64,000 bases of DNA from an uncultured Gammaproteobacteria bacterium (lineage in GTDB: Bacteria; Pseudomonadota; Gammaproteobacteria; Steroidobacterales; UBA11654): NCBI GenBank assembly GCA_902553145.1, contig CACDKD010000003.1:128168-192167 (forward strand). The letters run 5' to 3'. Shown here piece by piece: positions 25,175 to 34,744 of the stretch. Made by a program: the position numbers and the translations under genes. Position 1 is the first letter of the stretch, and each line of letters begins with the position of its first letter. A model generated the notes under the pieces. That model worked only from the letters and a program-made list of their open reading frames with translations. It had not been told where the DNA came from and made no database searches.

Positions 25175-26805
25175 GTTTTTATTATCCTTTCAATATCTTC
25201 CTCACGAATTCTGTAGAGGAGGTTTTCGTAATCATTGATTTCATGATCTTTGATCACATCTGAGATATTTGACCAGTCAAGATCAGATAAGTTCATGAAT
25301 GATTCTACATTATCTGCAACATCAGGCATCACGGGTTTTAGCATAATGGATAATTTTAAAAACATATTGAGCGCATTGGTGCAAACCCTCTGCACATCCT
25401 CTTTTTCCTCTTCATTTTTGATCATGATCCATGGTTTTTCTTGATCTAAATATTGATTCGCTTTATCAGCCAAAAGCATGATTTTCCTCATTGATTGACC
25501 AAATTCACGATTTTGATAGTGCGCTTTTATTTCATCGGCTTTTAAATCGAATGTTTTCAATAGATCCTGATCAATATCTTTAGATAATCGATTCTCAAAA
25601 TGTTCTCTAATAAACTTTGAACTTCGACTGGCAATATTGATCCATTTTCCGATCAAATCCGCGTTTATCCTGTTTTCAAAATCCTCTGTATCTAGATCAA
25701 AGTCATCGATACCCGAGGAACTCTTATATGCAAAATAATAACGAAGATATTCCGGATCCAGATGATCAAGATATGTCCTTGCCTTAATAAAGGTTCCTCT
25801 TGATTTAGACATTTTCTCACCGTTTACTGTCAGGAAGCCATTCACATAAATTGCATCAGGTTTTTTGAGGCCGGCACCATCCAATACAGCAGGCCAAAAA
25901 AGAGCATGGAAATATATGATGTCTTTACCGATGAAATGGACCATGTGTGTATTTGCATCATCATAAATATATTCTTCGAACTCGAGATCGGAATTATCCG
26001 ATAGGTTTTTTAGGGATGCAAAATAACCAATCGGCGCATCCAACCAGACATAAAAGTATTTTTTCTCTTCACCCGGAATTAGAAACCCGAAGTAGGGGTC
26101 GTCTCTTGAAATATCCCAATCTCTTAATCCGACTTCAAACCATTCCTTAAGTTTTGAATTAACAGACGAGTGTATATCGATCGTTTCGATCCATTTTTTA
26201 AGCATGCTTTCAAACATTCCCAGTTTCATAAAGTAATGCTCAGATTCTTTCAAGCTTGGTGCTTTCCCAGACAGGACTGAAATTGGATCAATGAGGTCGG
26301 TTGGCTTATATGTCGCACCGCACTTTTCACAATTGTCACCGTATTGATCAGGTGCATTGCATTTAGGACATATGCCTCTGACATAACGATCGGGCAGAAA
26401 CATGCCTTCCTCTTCATCATAGGCTTGCTCGATCACTTCAGTTCGTATGCAGTCATTCTCTTTGAGTTTTTCATAAATCTCTTTGACCAAGCTTTCATTT
26501 TCATTGGAATGAGTCGTATGGTAATTATCAAAAGACACATGAAAATCTTTAAAGTCATTTTCATGTTGACGGGTATATTCCGATGCAAGTTCCTCTGGCT
26601 CAACCCCCAGATCTTCAGCACTCAGCATGATTGGAGTTCCGTGAGCATCACTTGCACAGACAAAAACCACATCATGTCCTTGCATTCTTAGAAATCTAGA
26701 CCAAATATCAGCCTGAATATAGCCAACCATATGACCGATATGAATGGGGCCATTGGCATAAGGCAAAGCATTGGTTACAAAAATTTTCTTATTTTCAAGA
26801 CTCAT
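25171..26805 (-). CDS. metG: Methionyl-tRNA synthetase catalytic chain
   Basis: 544 residues against ~677 in E. coli, the difference being the tRNA-binding domain carried by the next gene. [11 protein letters not shown] (HIGH, 22-25) and [11 protein letters not shown] (KMSKS) form the ATP site. [17 protein letters not shown] is the zinc knuckle. The anticodon-binding helical domain is complete to about residue 530 (LDQEKPW is in it). It charges tRNA-Met. It begins 15 bases after the end of the MMPL exporter gene and is probably transcribed with it. Confidence 0.95.
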   Translation of the reverse strand: MSLENKKIFVTNALPYANGPIHIGHMVGYIQADIWSRFLRMQGHDVVFVCASDAHGTPIMLSAEDLGVEPEELASEYTRQHENDFKDFHVSFDNYHTTHSNENESLVKEIYEKLKENDCIRTEVIEQAYDEEEGMFLPDRYVRGICPKCNAPDQYGDNCEKCGATYKPTDLIDPISVLSGKAPSLKESEHYFMKLGMFESMLKKWIETIDIHSSVNSKLKEWFEVGLRDWDISRDDPYFGFLIPGEEKKYFYVWLDAPIGYFASLKNLSDNSDLEFEEYIYDDANTHMVHFIGKDIIYFHALFWPAVLDGAGLKKPDAIYVNGFLTVNGEKMSKSRGTFIKARTYLDHLDPEYLRYYFAYKSSSGIDDFDLDTEDFENRINADLIGKWINIASRSSKFIREHFENRLSKDIDQDLLKTFDLKADEIKAHYQNREFGQSMRKIMLLADKANQYLDQEKPWIMIKNEEEKEDVQRVCTNALNMFLKLSIMLKPVMPDVADNVESFMNLSDLDWSNISDVIKDHEINDYENLLYRIREEDIERIIKT

Positions 26806-26820
26806 GATGTTTGGAACATT

Positions 26821-29301
26821 TTACCTGAGTTTCATTAACAACACAGGCAGCAGTGTTAAATTAGCAAACAAAGCAAGCAACATCGCAAAGGCGGTGAATA
26901 GACCAAAATAAATAGTCGGGATGAAATTAGAAAAAGCCAGTATTGAAAATCCCAAGATGATAATTACGGAGGTAAAATAGATCGCTTGTCCAGTACTGTT
27001 ATGTGCTTTATGGATGGCAATGCTTATGCTTGAATCATTAGATATTTCTTCTCTATACCGGTGAACATAATGAATTGAATGATCCACACCAATCCCAATG
27101 CATATTGCAGCAATTGTAATGGTCATGATATCGAGCGGTATGTTCATTAAGCCCATTAAACCCAGGACTGAAGAAGAGGCAATGATGCTTGGAATCACTG
27201 CAATGAAAGCAAATTTTATGGATCGAAATAAGAATAAGAACATCATCATGATTGCGGCAAAAACAAACCCAATAGTAAGAATTTGTGAGGTGATCAGACT
27301 CTCCAGCACATTATTATATAAGACCAGCATTCCTGTGAGTTTTACTTGAGAATCTTTGAGACCGAGTTCATTCGATAAGTCTCGCTTGATCTTCTTTAAT
27401 AGCTCACCTCTTTGTAGATCAGGGTATGACTCAAACACTCTAAAAGAGATTCTAAGCTGATTCCCATCTTCGGAGAGATAAGGATCAAACAGTGCTTCTT
27501 TAACGTCTTCTGGTACTTTCTTGTAGAGAACAGAAAGAAAGAAAGTATCAATCTCATCGCCATCATTTAACGTTTCCAGCACATCCATTGTTGTGTCAAA
27601 TGAAATAACCTTTCCAGCTTCATTCAGTGATTCAAGATAATCGTGAACAGCTTCAATGGTTTTCAGTCGATACGAGTTATACCAATAGCTGTCACCTCCA
27701 ATGTCATATTCGTCATCTTCTTCAAAAAACATCTCATCAAAAAACTCATCTTCAATAATTTCTTCATCATCAGAATTATTGAAAAAATCAGGATCGGCTT
27801 CGATAATGATATCGAGAGGTGTTGTGCCGCCAAGTTTTGAGTCAATCACACTCAAGCCTTGAAAAATCTCAGTGTCTTCCTTAAAAGCTTTGATGAACTG
27901 ATTTTCAGCCGTCAATTTTGTAATGCCAGAGATGCTGATTGCAAAAATGATTGCGAAAACGGCAATAATTTGACCAGGTTTACGAATCACAAGATTGGCA
28001 AAAGCATCTGTGAGCATATGACTTTTTTCTTTTTTTTGTTCGTGATCAATTTTTGAAAACAGGCTTAATAAAGCTGGAAAGAGGTTAAAGACCAAAACAA
28101 AAATTACACCCATACTGATTAACATCATCCATCCAAAGTCGATCACTGGTCTGATGCCTGCGATCAATAGAGAGCCAAATCCGACCATTGTTGTGATTGT
28201 CGTAAAGAGGCACGGTTCGAATTTGTCGCGCATGGTCATCATGACTAGTGATGAATGATCTTTATCAGGATATAGCTTAACAAGCTCACGATAGCGAACA
28301 GTGAGATGAACAGTAATTGAAAGACTGAAAATTAATAATAAAGCCACAAAATTTGCTGAAACAACAGTAACCGGCCACGACATGTAACCCAATACACCAG
28401 TCATGATAAGCAATCCAACAATGCAACAAATCATTGAAATAATCATCCATTGTGGGTTTTTGAATATCGCCAAGAGCGCGATCACAAGAAACATCAAGAT
28501 CAACAATCCAAATACTTCGATATCGCTCTGAATATAGTCGATCATGTCTACCGTGATCATAGGTACCCCACCGAGGAATATTTCAGCTGATGATTTATAT
28601 CCATCCAGGACTTTCCTCACATCTGAAACCATGATCGCAGTTTCATTTCTCTCATCCTTTCTTAAACGTTTTACTTCTGATGTAAATCGACCGAGTTCTT
28701 CTAATTCTGATGCAGAAAGGTCGGACTCTAATCTTTTTGCTCTGAGTGCATCTCTTTGATCAATTAAATCCTCCAGTTCATTATTTAACCTGATGTTAAG
28801 GAGCATTGCGGTTGTTTTGGCATCTTCGCTGATAATTAGATTTTGATATAAATTGCTGGTGGTGAGCTCAATTTTTGCCAATTCTCTATCGGTTTCTGGA
28901 CTTAGGAAAGTTGGCGCTGAATCAGCAATCTCGGCAAGACTCTTTGGTGGAGATTTAAGCAATGGAACATCTAAAATGCTAACAACGGATTCGATTTGTT
29001 CCAATTCAGATAGGTCATTTTTGAGATTTGTTAATAGATCAATATTTCTTTCATCAAACAAATCACCATCGGGACTAATGGTGACCACTAAAAACTCATC
29101 ATCGCCATACCTTGCTTTGATGTTTCTGTAGTATCGCAAATCTTCATCATTCTCGAGTAAGAGTGAATCTGAAGATGCATCCAGTTCAAAATATTGGATG
29201 TTGTATGAAAAAAATCCTAAAAACGAAAAGACCAACATGATCGTAATAAACGGATTCATGGTTGGTTTTTCCAAAAGCCAATTGATGATTTTTTTTAACA
29301 T
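26821..29301 (-). CDS. MMPL/RND-superfamily exporter
   Basis: 826 residues with two repeats of one helix, a large periplasmic loop and five helices, the 12-helix RND/MMPL layout. The second half has SVLGLMGLMNIPLDIMTITI followed by CIGIGVDHSIHYVHRYRE, with the proton-relay Asp of this family. Relatives include HpnN-type lipid exporters and SSD proteins, so a lipid-like substrate is possible but not shown. The second periplasmic loop holds an unusual acidic stretch (residues ~500-537, many D and E). No membrane-fusion or outer-membrane partner gene is adjacent. Confidence 0.8.
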   Translation of the reverse strand: MLKKIINWLLEKPTMNPFITIMLVFSFLGFFSYNIQYFELDASSDSLLLENDEDLRYYRNIKARYGDDEFLVVTISPDGDLFDERNIDLLTNLKNDLSELEQIESVVSILDVPLLKSPPKSLAEIADSAPTFLSPETDRELAKIELTTSNLYQNLIISEDAKTTAMLLNIRLNNELEDLIDQRDALRAKRLESDLSASELEELGRFTSEVKRLRKDERNETAIMVSDVRKVLDGYKSSAEIFLGGVPMITVDMIDYIQSDIEVFGLLILMFLVIALLAIFKNPQWMIISMICCIVGLLIMTGVLGYMSWPVTVVSANFVALLLIFSLSITVHLTVRYRELVKLYPDKDHSSLVMMTMRDKFEPCLFTTITTMVGFGSLLIAGIRPVIDFGWMMLISMGVIFVLVFNLFPALLSLFSKIDHEQKKEKSHMLTDAFANLVIRKPGQIIAVFAIIFAISISGITKLTAENQFIKAFKEDTEIFQGLSVIDSKLGGTTPLDIIIEADPDFFNNSDDEEIIEDEFFDEMFFEEDDEYDIGGDSYWYNSYRLKTIEAVHDYLESLNEAGKVISFDTTMDVLETLNDGDEIDTFFLSVLYKKVPEDVKEALFDPYLSEDGNQLRISFRVFESYPDLQRGELLKKIKRDLSNELGLKDSQVKLTGMLVLYNNVLESLITSQILTIGFVFAAIMMMFLFLFRSIKFAFIAVIPSIIASSSVLGLMGLMNIPLDIMTITIAAICIGIGVDHSIHYVHRYREEISNDSSISIAIHKAHNSTGQAIYFTSVIIILGFSILAFSNFIPTIYFGLFTAFAMLLALFANLTLLPVLLMKLR

Positions 29302-29398
29302 TTCTTTATTTTACTGTTACTGGTGCATGTCTAAATTTTAGTGCATCATACTATCTACAATAAATAGTTTAATTTATTTCTATTAATTATCTCGGACA

Positions 29399-29965
29399 AT
29401 GACGATTAAATCTGATAAATGGATCAAAGAAATGGCAGCAAATCATGGGATGATTGAACCTTTTGCTGAATCTCAGATTAGGCATTCAGACGGAAACGAT
29501 CTAATCTCTTACGGCACATCAAGCTTTGGTTACGATGTTCGATGTGCAACCGAATTTAAAGTTTTTACAAATATTAATTCAGCGATTGTTGACCCCAAAT
29601 CATTTGATGAAAATAGTTTTGTTAACTTTGATTCCGATATATGCATCATTCCTCCAAATTCATTTGCGTTGGCAAGAACCATTGAGTATTTCAGGATACC
29701 GAGAAATGTTTTGACCATTTGCTTGGGTAAATCAACGTACGCACGTTGTGGAATTATTGTGAATGTTACACCTCTGGAACCTGAGTGGGAAGGTCATGTC
29801 ACTCTAGAGTTTTCAAATACAACACCATTACCGGCAAAGATATATGCAAATGAAGGCGTTGCCCAGATGATATTTCTTGAATCTGATGAAGACTGCGAGG
29901 AATCGTATCGAGATCGAAAAGGAAAGTATCAGGGCCAAACTGGCGTTACATTACCCAAAACCTAG
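29399..29965 (+). CDS. dcd: dCTP deaminase
   Basis: 188 residues, the Pseudomonas-type length. [30 protein letters not shown]-type motif (here [20 protein letters not shown]) and [21 protein letters not shown] are diagnostic, with the catalytic Glu in [10 protein letters not shown]. It deaminates dCTP to dUTP for thymidylate synthesis. It is divergent from the MMPL gene and its end overlaps convergent purN by four bases. Confidence 0.96.
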   Translation: MTIKSDKWIKEMAANHGMIEPFAESQIRHSDGNDLISYGTSSFGYDVRCATEFKVFTNINSAIVDPKSFDENSFVNFDSDICIIPPNSFALARTIEYFRIPRNVLTICLGKSTYARCGIIVNVTPLEPEWEGHVTLEFSNTTPLPAKIYANEGVAQMIFLESDEDCEESYRDRKGKYQGQTGVTLPKT

Positions 29966-30624
29966 TTTTTCATTACAATGCTCGGCTTCAAAAGCAGCTT
30001 ATCGTCTAGGTAAGCCTTCTCAGAATCAAAGATCAACCTTTTTTCACTAAACCATTGAATTGCTTTCGAGTATATGATGTATTCACCCTGCTGTACTTTT
30101 TTCTGAAGTGAGTGACGATCATCGTGTTTCTCAATTTCGAACTGATATTGAATGATCACTGGCCCATCATCCAGCTCTGGGACCACAAAATGAACGCTTG
30201 CCCCATGTAATTCTTCATGATTATCAATTACTCTTTGATGTGTATTCAGCCCTTTATATTTCGGAAGTAAGGACGGATGTATGTTCAGAATTCTTCCTGC
30301 AAATATCTTGCAAAATTTTATATTCAGTATCTTCATGTAACCTGCCAAAATAATTAGATCCGGATTGATCGAAAGCATTTCTATTTCTAAAGATTGATCA
30401 AATTCTCTACGATTTTTATACGTTGAGTAATCGATGATTTTTGTGTCAATGCCTTCCCTTTTTGCCCTTTGAAGTCCCTTAGCTTTTGGATTATCTGAAA
30501 TTACAGAAACCAGCTCTATCTGGAGTATTTTATTATTGATATTGTCGATGATGGTTTGCAGGTTGGTTCCGCTGCCAGAAATTAAACAAACAGCCCTGCA
30601 TTTTGGCTGATCACTATCAACCAT
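29962..30624 (-). CDS. purN: Phosphoribosylglycinamide formyltransferase (GAR transformylase)
   Basis: 220 residues. [15 protein letters not shown] is the phosphate-binding start, [15 protein letters not shown] carries the catalytic Asn and His, and [17 protein letters not shown] carries the catalytic Asp, all as in E. coli PurN. It transfers formyl from 10-formyl-tetrahydrofolate in de novo purine synthesis. The start overlaps the purM end by eight bases, the usual purMN arrangement. Confidence 0.95.
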   Translation of the reverse strand: MVDSDQPKCRAVCLISGSGTNLQTIIDNINNKILQIELVSVISDNPKAKGLQRAKREGIDTKIIDYSTYKNRREFDQSLEIEMLSINPDLIILAGYMKILNIKFCKIFAGRILNIHPSLLPKYKGLNTHQRVIDNHEELHGASVHFVVPELDDGPVIIQYQFEIEKHDDRHSLQKKVQQGEYIIYSKAIQWFSEKRLIFDSEKAYLDDKLLLKPSIVMKN

Positions 30625-31657
30625 GATTGATGATCACAGATTTCTCACCACTCTTGATAGATCCGATTTCATAAGCTTCGATTCCTTTATCTTGGAAGTG
30701 GTTGATTACAGAATCTCTAATATCCTTTTTTACAATCATCACGTATCCAATGCCACAATTGAATGTTTTAAGCATTTCATCAGAATCGATACCAGCCTCT
30801 CCCTGAATCCAACCAAAGACAGACGGTAAGTTCCATGATTTTTTATCAATTATTGCCTGAAAACCATCTGGGATTGACCGGATAATATTTTCTTTGAATC
30901 CGCCACCTGTGATGTGTGCCATTGATTTGACTTCATATTTTTCAAGACAACTTAGAACCGATTTACTGTATATGATCGTGGGCTTAATAATTCGTGATCC
31001 AATTTCTTCACCATCGATCAATTCATCTAGATCGACTGAATTTTTTTCAATTATTTTCCTGATAAGTGAATAGCCATTGGAGTGGGGGCCAGAGGATGCA
31101 AGTCCTATAATCGAATCACCTTCTGATATTTTTGATCCATCAATGATTTTTTCGTAATCAACAACGCCAACACAAAACCCTGCAAGATCAAAGTCACCCA
31201 GCTGATAGACTCCTGGCATTTCTGCAGTTTCTCCACCAATGAGTGCCATTTCAGATTGCACACACCCATTTGCAATTCCCTTTATGATTCTTTTTGCTTG
31301 TGTGTTATCAAGCTTTGAGGTTGCAAAATAATCAAGAAAGAATAGAGGTTTTGCACCAGAAGTAATGATGTCATTGACGCACATGGCAACCAGATCAACC
31401 CCAACCCCTTCAAGAATATCAAGCTCTTGTGCCAGCTTTACTTTTGTCCCAACACCATCTGTACCTGAAACAAGAACAGGTCGTTCAATGCCTTTTGTAC
31501 TTAACTCGAATAACCCTCCGAAACCACCGATATTAGACAATACATCATCAGTCAGTGTTTCTTTGATTATAGGCTTGATCTCATCGATTAAATCATTGGC
31601 TTTGTCAATATCTACGCCAGAATCTGAATATGTTATTTTTGACTTTTGGTTACTCAT
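30617..31657 (-). CDS. purM: Phosphoribosylformylglycinamidine cyclo-ligase (AIR synthetase)
   Basis: 346 residues (E. coli 345). TYSDSGVDIDKANDLID, VSGTDGVGTKVKLA, GVDLVAMCVNDI, LIGGETAEMPGVY and MAHITGGGFKENI are canonical PurM motifs in order. It makes aminoimidazole ribotide from FGAM with ATP. It is followed by purN, and divergent from the pgsA-hda pair. Confidence 0.96.
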   Translation of the reverse strand: MSNQKSKITYSDSGVDIDKANDLIDEIKPIIKETLTDDVLSNIGGFGGLFELSTKGIERPVLVSGTDGVGTKVKLAQELDILEGVGVDLVAMCVNDIITSGAKPLFFLDYFATSKLDNTQAKRIIKGIANGCVQSEMALIGGETAEMPGVYQLGDFDLAGFCVGVVDYEKIIDGSKISEGDSIIGLASSGPHSNGYSLIRKIIEKNSVDLDELIDGEEIGSRIIKPTIIYSKSVLSCLEKYEVKSMAHITGGGFKENIIRSIPDGFQAIIDKKSWNLPSVFGWIQGEAGIDSDEMLKTFNCGIGYVMIVKKDIRDSVINHFQDKGIEAYEIGSIKSGEKSVIINHG

Positions 31658-31700
31658 TCCTAAAAAGTGTGTCCTTTCTAATCCGAGCTATGATAATTAA

Positions 31701-31729
31701 TTGAAAGTCTATATTATCATCAAGATAAT
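31701..31729 (+). promoter_or_regulatory. Sigma70-type promoter of pgsA-like and hda
   Basis: TTGAAA (31701-31706), a 17-base spacer and GATAAT (31724-31729), both 5/6 to consensus. The predicted start is ~31736, about 17 bases before the ATG at 31753. It lies in the divergent gap between purM and the CDP-alcohol phosphatidyltransferase gene. Confidence 0.5.
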
Positions 31730-31752
31730 CATTAATCTTTGAGATATTGTTG

Positions 31753-32331
31753 ATGAACTCATATTTTCAATCGCGAATGTCATATATACCCAATGCAATT
31801 TGCATTCTTCGAATAATCTTGGTCATTCCCATCATTGATTTTCTATGGGATAAGCAATACGAGAATGCTCTAGGGCTTATCGCTATCGCTGGTATCTCAG
31901 ACTTTTTAGATGGTTTTTTAGCAAAAAAAAATAATTGGAGATCAAAACTAGGTGCGGCACTTGATCCAGCAGCAGACAAGATTCTCTTGGTGAGCTTATT
32001 TGTTGTGCTTTATTTGATAGATTTGATCCCATTTTGGTTAATGGCAACTGTTCTAATGAGAGATATAATGATCCTTTTCGGCCTTTCGCTTTATTATTAT
32101 TTTATTGAAAAACCAAGACCTGACCCGACTTTCATTAGTAAGCTAAATACTTTTTTGCAAATTTTCTTTGTCCTTTTTGTCATCGCTGGCCAAATATTCA
32201 ACACAAATTTGGATCTTTTGGTTCAATTCACAGGAGCTCTGGTTTTTCTGACTTCGATTCTGAGTGGATTGGATTATTGGATTTCATGGTCGATCAAGGC
32301 AAAAAAGATGATTACTGCCAGGACCACTTAA
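31753..32331 (+). CDS. pgsA: CDP-alcohol phosphatidyltransferase (PgsA-like)
   Basis: 192 residues from the ATG at 31753 (two TTG codons just upstream are less likely). About five or six helices. The CDP-alcohol phosphatidyltransferase signature is DFLDGFLAKKNNWRSKLG followed by AALDPAADK, with Lys in place of the usual Arg of the DGxxAR part. It resembles phosphatidylglycerophosphate synthase, which joins glycerol-3-phosphate to CDP-diacylglycerol, but cardiolipin-type or other head groups cannot be excluded. It sits four bases before hda. Confidence 0.78.
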   Translation: MNSYFQSRMSYIPNAICILRIILVIPIIDFLWDKQYENALGLIAIAGISDFLDGFLAKKNNWRSKLGAALDPAADKILLVSLFVVLYLIDLIPFWLMATVLMRDIMILFGLSLYYYFIEKPRPDPTFISKLNTFLQIFFVLFVIAGQIFNTNLDLLVQFTGALVFLTSILSGLDYWISWSIKAKKMITARTT

Positions 32332-32335
32332 AATA

Positions 32336-33016
32336 GTGAAACAGCTCCCACTCCCTGTAAAGATCTCTCAATATATGACTTTTGAGAGTTTTTTCATCGG
32401 CCGTAATTCAGAATTAATAGAGGCTCTAAAAGATGAAGGTCAGAAACTCATCTGGATCGTAGGAGAGTCTGGAAATGGTAAAACGCATCTTCTATGTTCT
32501 TTATGCAATGAATATGATTCTGCTAATAAACGAATTCAGTATCTAAATATGGAAGAAGCAAAAGACTATTCACCGGAGATTATTGATGGCCTTGAAGCAT
32601 TGGACCTAATTGCCATAGATGCTTTTGATTATGTGGCAGGAGAGTATTCATGGGAGGAGAAATTCATGCATCTGTATGAAAGCATTCTAAATGTTAACAC
32701 GCGATTAATCATAGCATCCAAAAACACACCAAAAGGGCTGGATTTTAAGATCCCAGATTTGGAATCACGCTTTTCTTTGGGATTGTTATTCAGAATAAAT
32801 CCCCTTGATGACGATGAGCTTGTTACCGCAATTCAGCTTCATGCCAATGCAAGAGGTTTCGAGTTGCCTAAAGATTCTGCTAAGTTCATCATTAAGCGAA
32901 CACCAAGAAGTGTCAATTCTCTTATAGAGATTTTAAATATCCTTGATTATGAGTCATTATCAAGCCAGAGAAGGTTGACCATACCCTTTGTGAAGTCGAT
33001 TTTAAAGCTCAGTTGA
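32336..33016 (+). CDS. hda: DnaA-homologous regulator Hda
   Basis: 226 residues, AAA+ domain only, GTG start. ESFFIGRNSELIEAL is the Hda/DnaA entry segment, VGESGNGKTHLLCSL is the Walker A motif, DLIAIDAFDYVAG is the Walker B, and ASKNTPKGLDFKIPDLESRF carries sensor 1 and box VII. No DnaA DNA-binding domain IV follows. Hda with the beta clamp promotes DnaA-ATP hydrolysis to prevent over-initiation. A clamp-binding QLPLPV motif is at residues 3-8. Translation is probably coupled to the upstream gene. Confidence 0.92.
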   Translation: MKQLPLPVKISQYMTFESFFIGRNSELIEALKDEGQKLIWIVGESGNGKTHLLCSLCNEYDSANKRIQYLNMEEAKDYSPEIIDGLEALDLIAIDAFDYVAGEYSWEEKFMHLYESILNVNTRLIIASKNTPKGLDFKIPDLESRFSLGLLFRINPLDDDELVTAIQLHANARGFELPKDSAKFIIKRTPRSVNSLIEILNILDYESLSSQRRLTIPFVKSILKLS

Positions 33017-33090
33017 ATCATCCAGTGATTATCATATAGACGTTGCTTAATTTGATTGATATTCTTTCATTTGTTTATATGACCAAAGAA

Positions 33091-33393
33091 ATGAAGAAAT
33101 ATTTAATATCCTTAATGATTGTATTAGCGCTTAGCGCATGCGCAACATTGCCTCCGTTGCAAGAGATGAGTAACGCAAGGCAAACCATTGCAGCAGCAAA
33201 AGAAATGAATCCCATGATAGAACAATCTGAGAAAATACAAGAAGCTGAACGCCTTTTATCCAGAGCCGAGAGAAGAATGGAGGTCAATCTCTATGAATCG
33301 GCTAGACAGGACGCTTTGAGAGCCCAAAAAGAAGCTATTGAGTTCATCGAGTGGGCAATTTCACAATCCAATGATGGAAAACAAGACGATTGA
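33091..33393 (+). CDS. Small DUF4398-like lipoprotein
   Basis: About 100 residues from the ATG at 33091 (an in-frame ATG at 33079 is also possible). The signal peptide ends with lipobox LSAC. The mature part is one or two amphipathic helices (NARQTIAAAKEM, EAERLLSRAERRM, YESARQDALRAQKEAIEF) like the coiled-coil DUF4398 domain found in OmpA-linked envelope proteins. Function is unknown; an envelope structural role is likely. It follows hda by 74 bases and converges on proS. Confidence 0.65.
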   Translation: MKKYLISLMIVLALSACATLPPLQEMSNARQTIAAAKEMNPMIEQSEKIQEAERLLSRAERRMEVNLYESARQDALRAQKEAIEFIEWAISQSNDGKQDD

Positions 33394-34632
33394 TCAATCT
33401 TTTAGCTGACTGGCAGCCTCACTGATTTTAATATCTCTTTTCTCACCCGTTATCCTTGACGTCACTTCAATTATATTTTTCTCGATCCCTCTTTTCCCAA
33501 CAATGACTTGCTTAGGAATGCCCAACAAGTCTGCATCTGCGAATTTAACTCCCGCTCTTTCATCTCGATCATCTATCAAGACCTCTATGCCATCCGATTT
33601 GAGCTCTTTATAAATTTTCAATGCTTGATCCAAGACACTTGAGTCATTCTTATCATTCAAGACAATGATTAAAATCTCAAAAGGCGAGATGGCTTTTGGC
33701 CAAATGATTCCCTTTTCATCGTGGTTTTGTTCGATTGCAGCTGCAACAATTCTGGAGATGCCGATACCGTAACAGCCCATGTATGGATTGACATTTTTAC
33801 CATTGGAATCCAAAACCTCGAGTTTCATTGATTTGCTGTATTTATCGCCCAGTTGAAATATGTGTCCTACCTCAATTCCGCGAGCATACTTTAACTCTCC
33901 ACCGTTCGGCGCATTTTTATCCTCTAATGTTTCTATGTTTGCTGCAAAGTTTTCATCATCACAAAAAGCGATTTCATCTTCACCAGAATCTGCTATCACA
34001 TGGAATTCATGCGAGACCGAACCACCGATTTCTCCGCTTATAGCTTCAACTCTCCTAAAATTAAGTTCCAATTTTTTGAATATGCTTTGATACGTTTGAT
34101 TCATATTTTCATATTCTTCTTCAAGGGATTCTTGGTTCAGATGAAATGAGTAAGCATCTTTCATCAGGAATTCTCTCGCTCTCATAACGCCAAATCGAGG
34201 TCTGATTTCATCTCTGAACTTAGTTTGAATCTGATAGAAATTGACGGGTAGCTGTTTATAGCTCTTTACACTTTTTCTGAGTATATCTGTAATAACCTCT
34301 TCATGCGTAGGACCATAACAAAAAAGACGATCATGACGGTCATGAATTTGTAAAAGGAGATCACCGTAGTCTTCCCATCTATTGGTTTCTTGCCATAATT
34401 CTGAAGGTTGTATCGTTGGCATCATTACTTCAAAAGCTCCAGAGGCATCCATTTCTTTCCTCACCGTTTGCTCAATCTTTCTTAAGACTTTCAATCCAAA
34501 CGGCATCCATGTGAATATTCCAGAAGCCAATTTTTTTATGAGTCCTGCCCTCAGCATGAGTTGATGTGAAATGAGTTCGGCATCAGACGGAGCATCTTTG
34601 AATGTTTTTAGAGGATAATTCGATAATTTCAT
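33394..34632 (-). CDS. proS: Prolyl-tRNA synthetase, compact form without editing insertion
   Basis: 412 residues, far below the ~570 of E. coli ProRS. Class II motif 1 (SGIFTWMPFG), motif 2 (TKFRDEIRPRFGVMRAREF) and motif 3 (MGCYGIGISRIVAAA) are intact, as is the anticodon-binding domain (DDRDERAGVKFADADLLGIP). Between HVIADSGEDEIAFC and GIEVGHIFQLGDKYS (residues 211-264) only about 25 residues replace the ~180-residue INS domain that clears mischarged Ala-tRNA-Pro. The sequence is otherwise of the bacterial type, not the eukaryote-like type. Confidence 0.94.
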   Translation of the reverse strand: MKLSNYPLKTFKDAPSDAELISHQLMLRAGLIKKLASGIFTWMPFGLKVLRKIEQTVRKEMDASGAFEVMMPTIQPSELWQETNRWEDYGDLLLQIHDRHDRLFCYGPTHEEVITDILRKSVKSYKQLPVNFYQIQTKFRDEIRPRFGVMRAREFLMKDAYSFHLNQESLEEEYENMNQTYQSIFKKLELNFRRVEAISGEIGGSVSHEFHVIADSGEDEIAFCDDENFAANIETLEDKNAPNGGELKYARGIEVGHIFQLGDKYSKSMKLEVLDSNGKNVNPYMGCYGIGISRIVAAAIEQNHDEKGIIWPKAISPFEILIIVLNDKNDSSVLDQALKIYKELKSDGIEVLIDDRDERAGVKFADADLLGIPKQVIVGKRGIEKNIIEVTSRITGEKRDIKISEAASQLKD

Positions 34633-34710
34633 ATTGAAATAGTAAGTAAAAACCCAAATAAATGCATCAAATCATAAGATATATTATTTTTGCCCTCTAA
34701 AAATCCAGTT

Positions 34711-34738
34711 TTTACATGTTCAATGATTTATTTATAAT
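34711..34738 (+). promoter_or_regulatory. Strong sigma70 promoter of pssA, probably leaderless transcript
   Basis: TTTACA (34711-34716), a 16-base spacer and a perfect TATAAT (34733-34738). The pssA ATG at 34745 begins only six bases after the -10, so the transcript would start at or next to the start codon. No Shine-Dalgarno sequence precedes it. Confidence 0.6.
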
Positions 34739-34744
34739 GTCGCA

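Noticed and set aside
25165-25180. Frameshift in metG as the reason for the short MetRS
   Set aside because: The second gene starts with its own ATG in a typical ATGA overlap and both frames are intact, so a genuine split is preferred, though a single-base error cannot be excluded.
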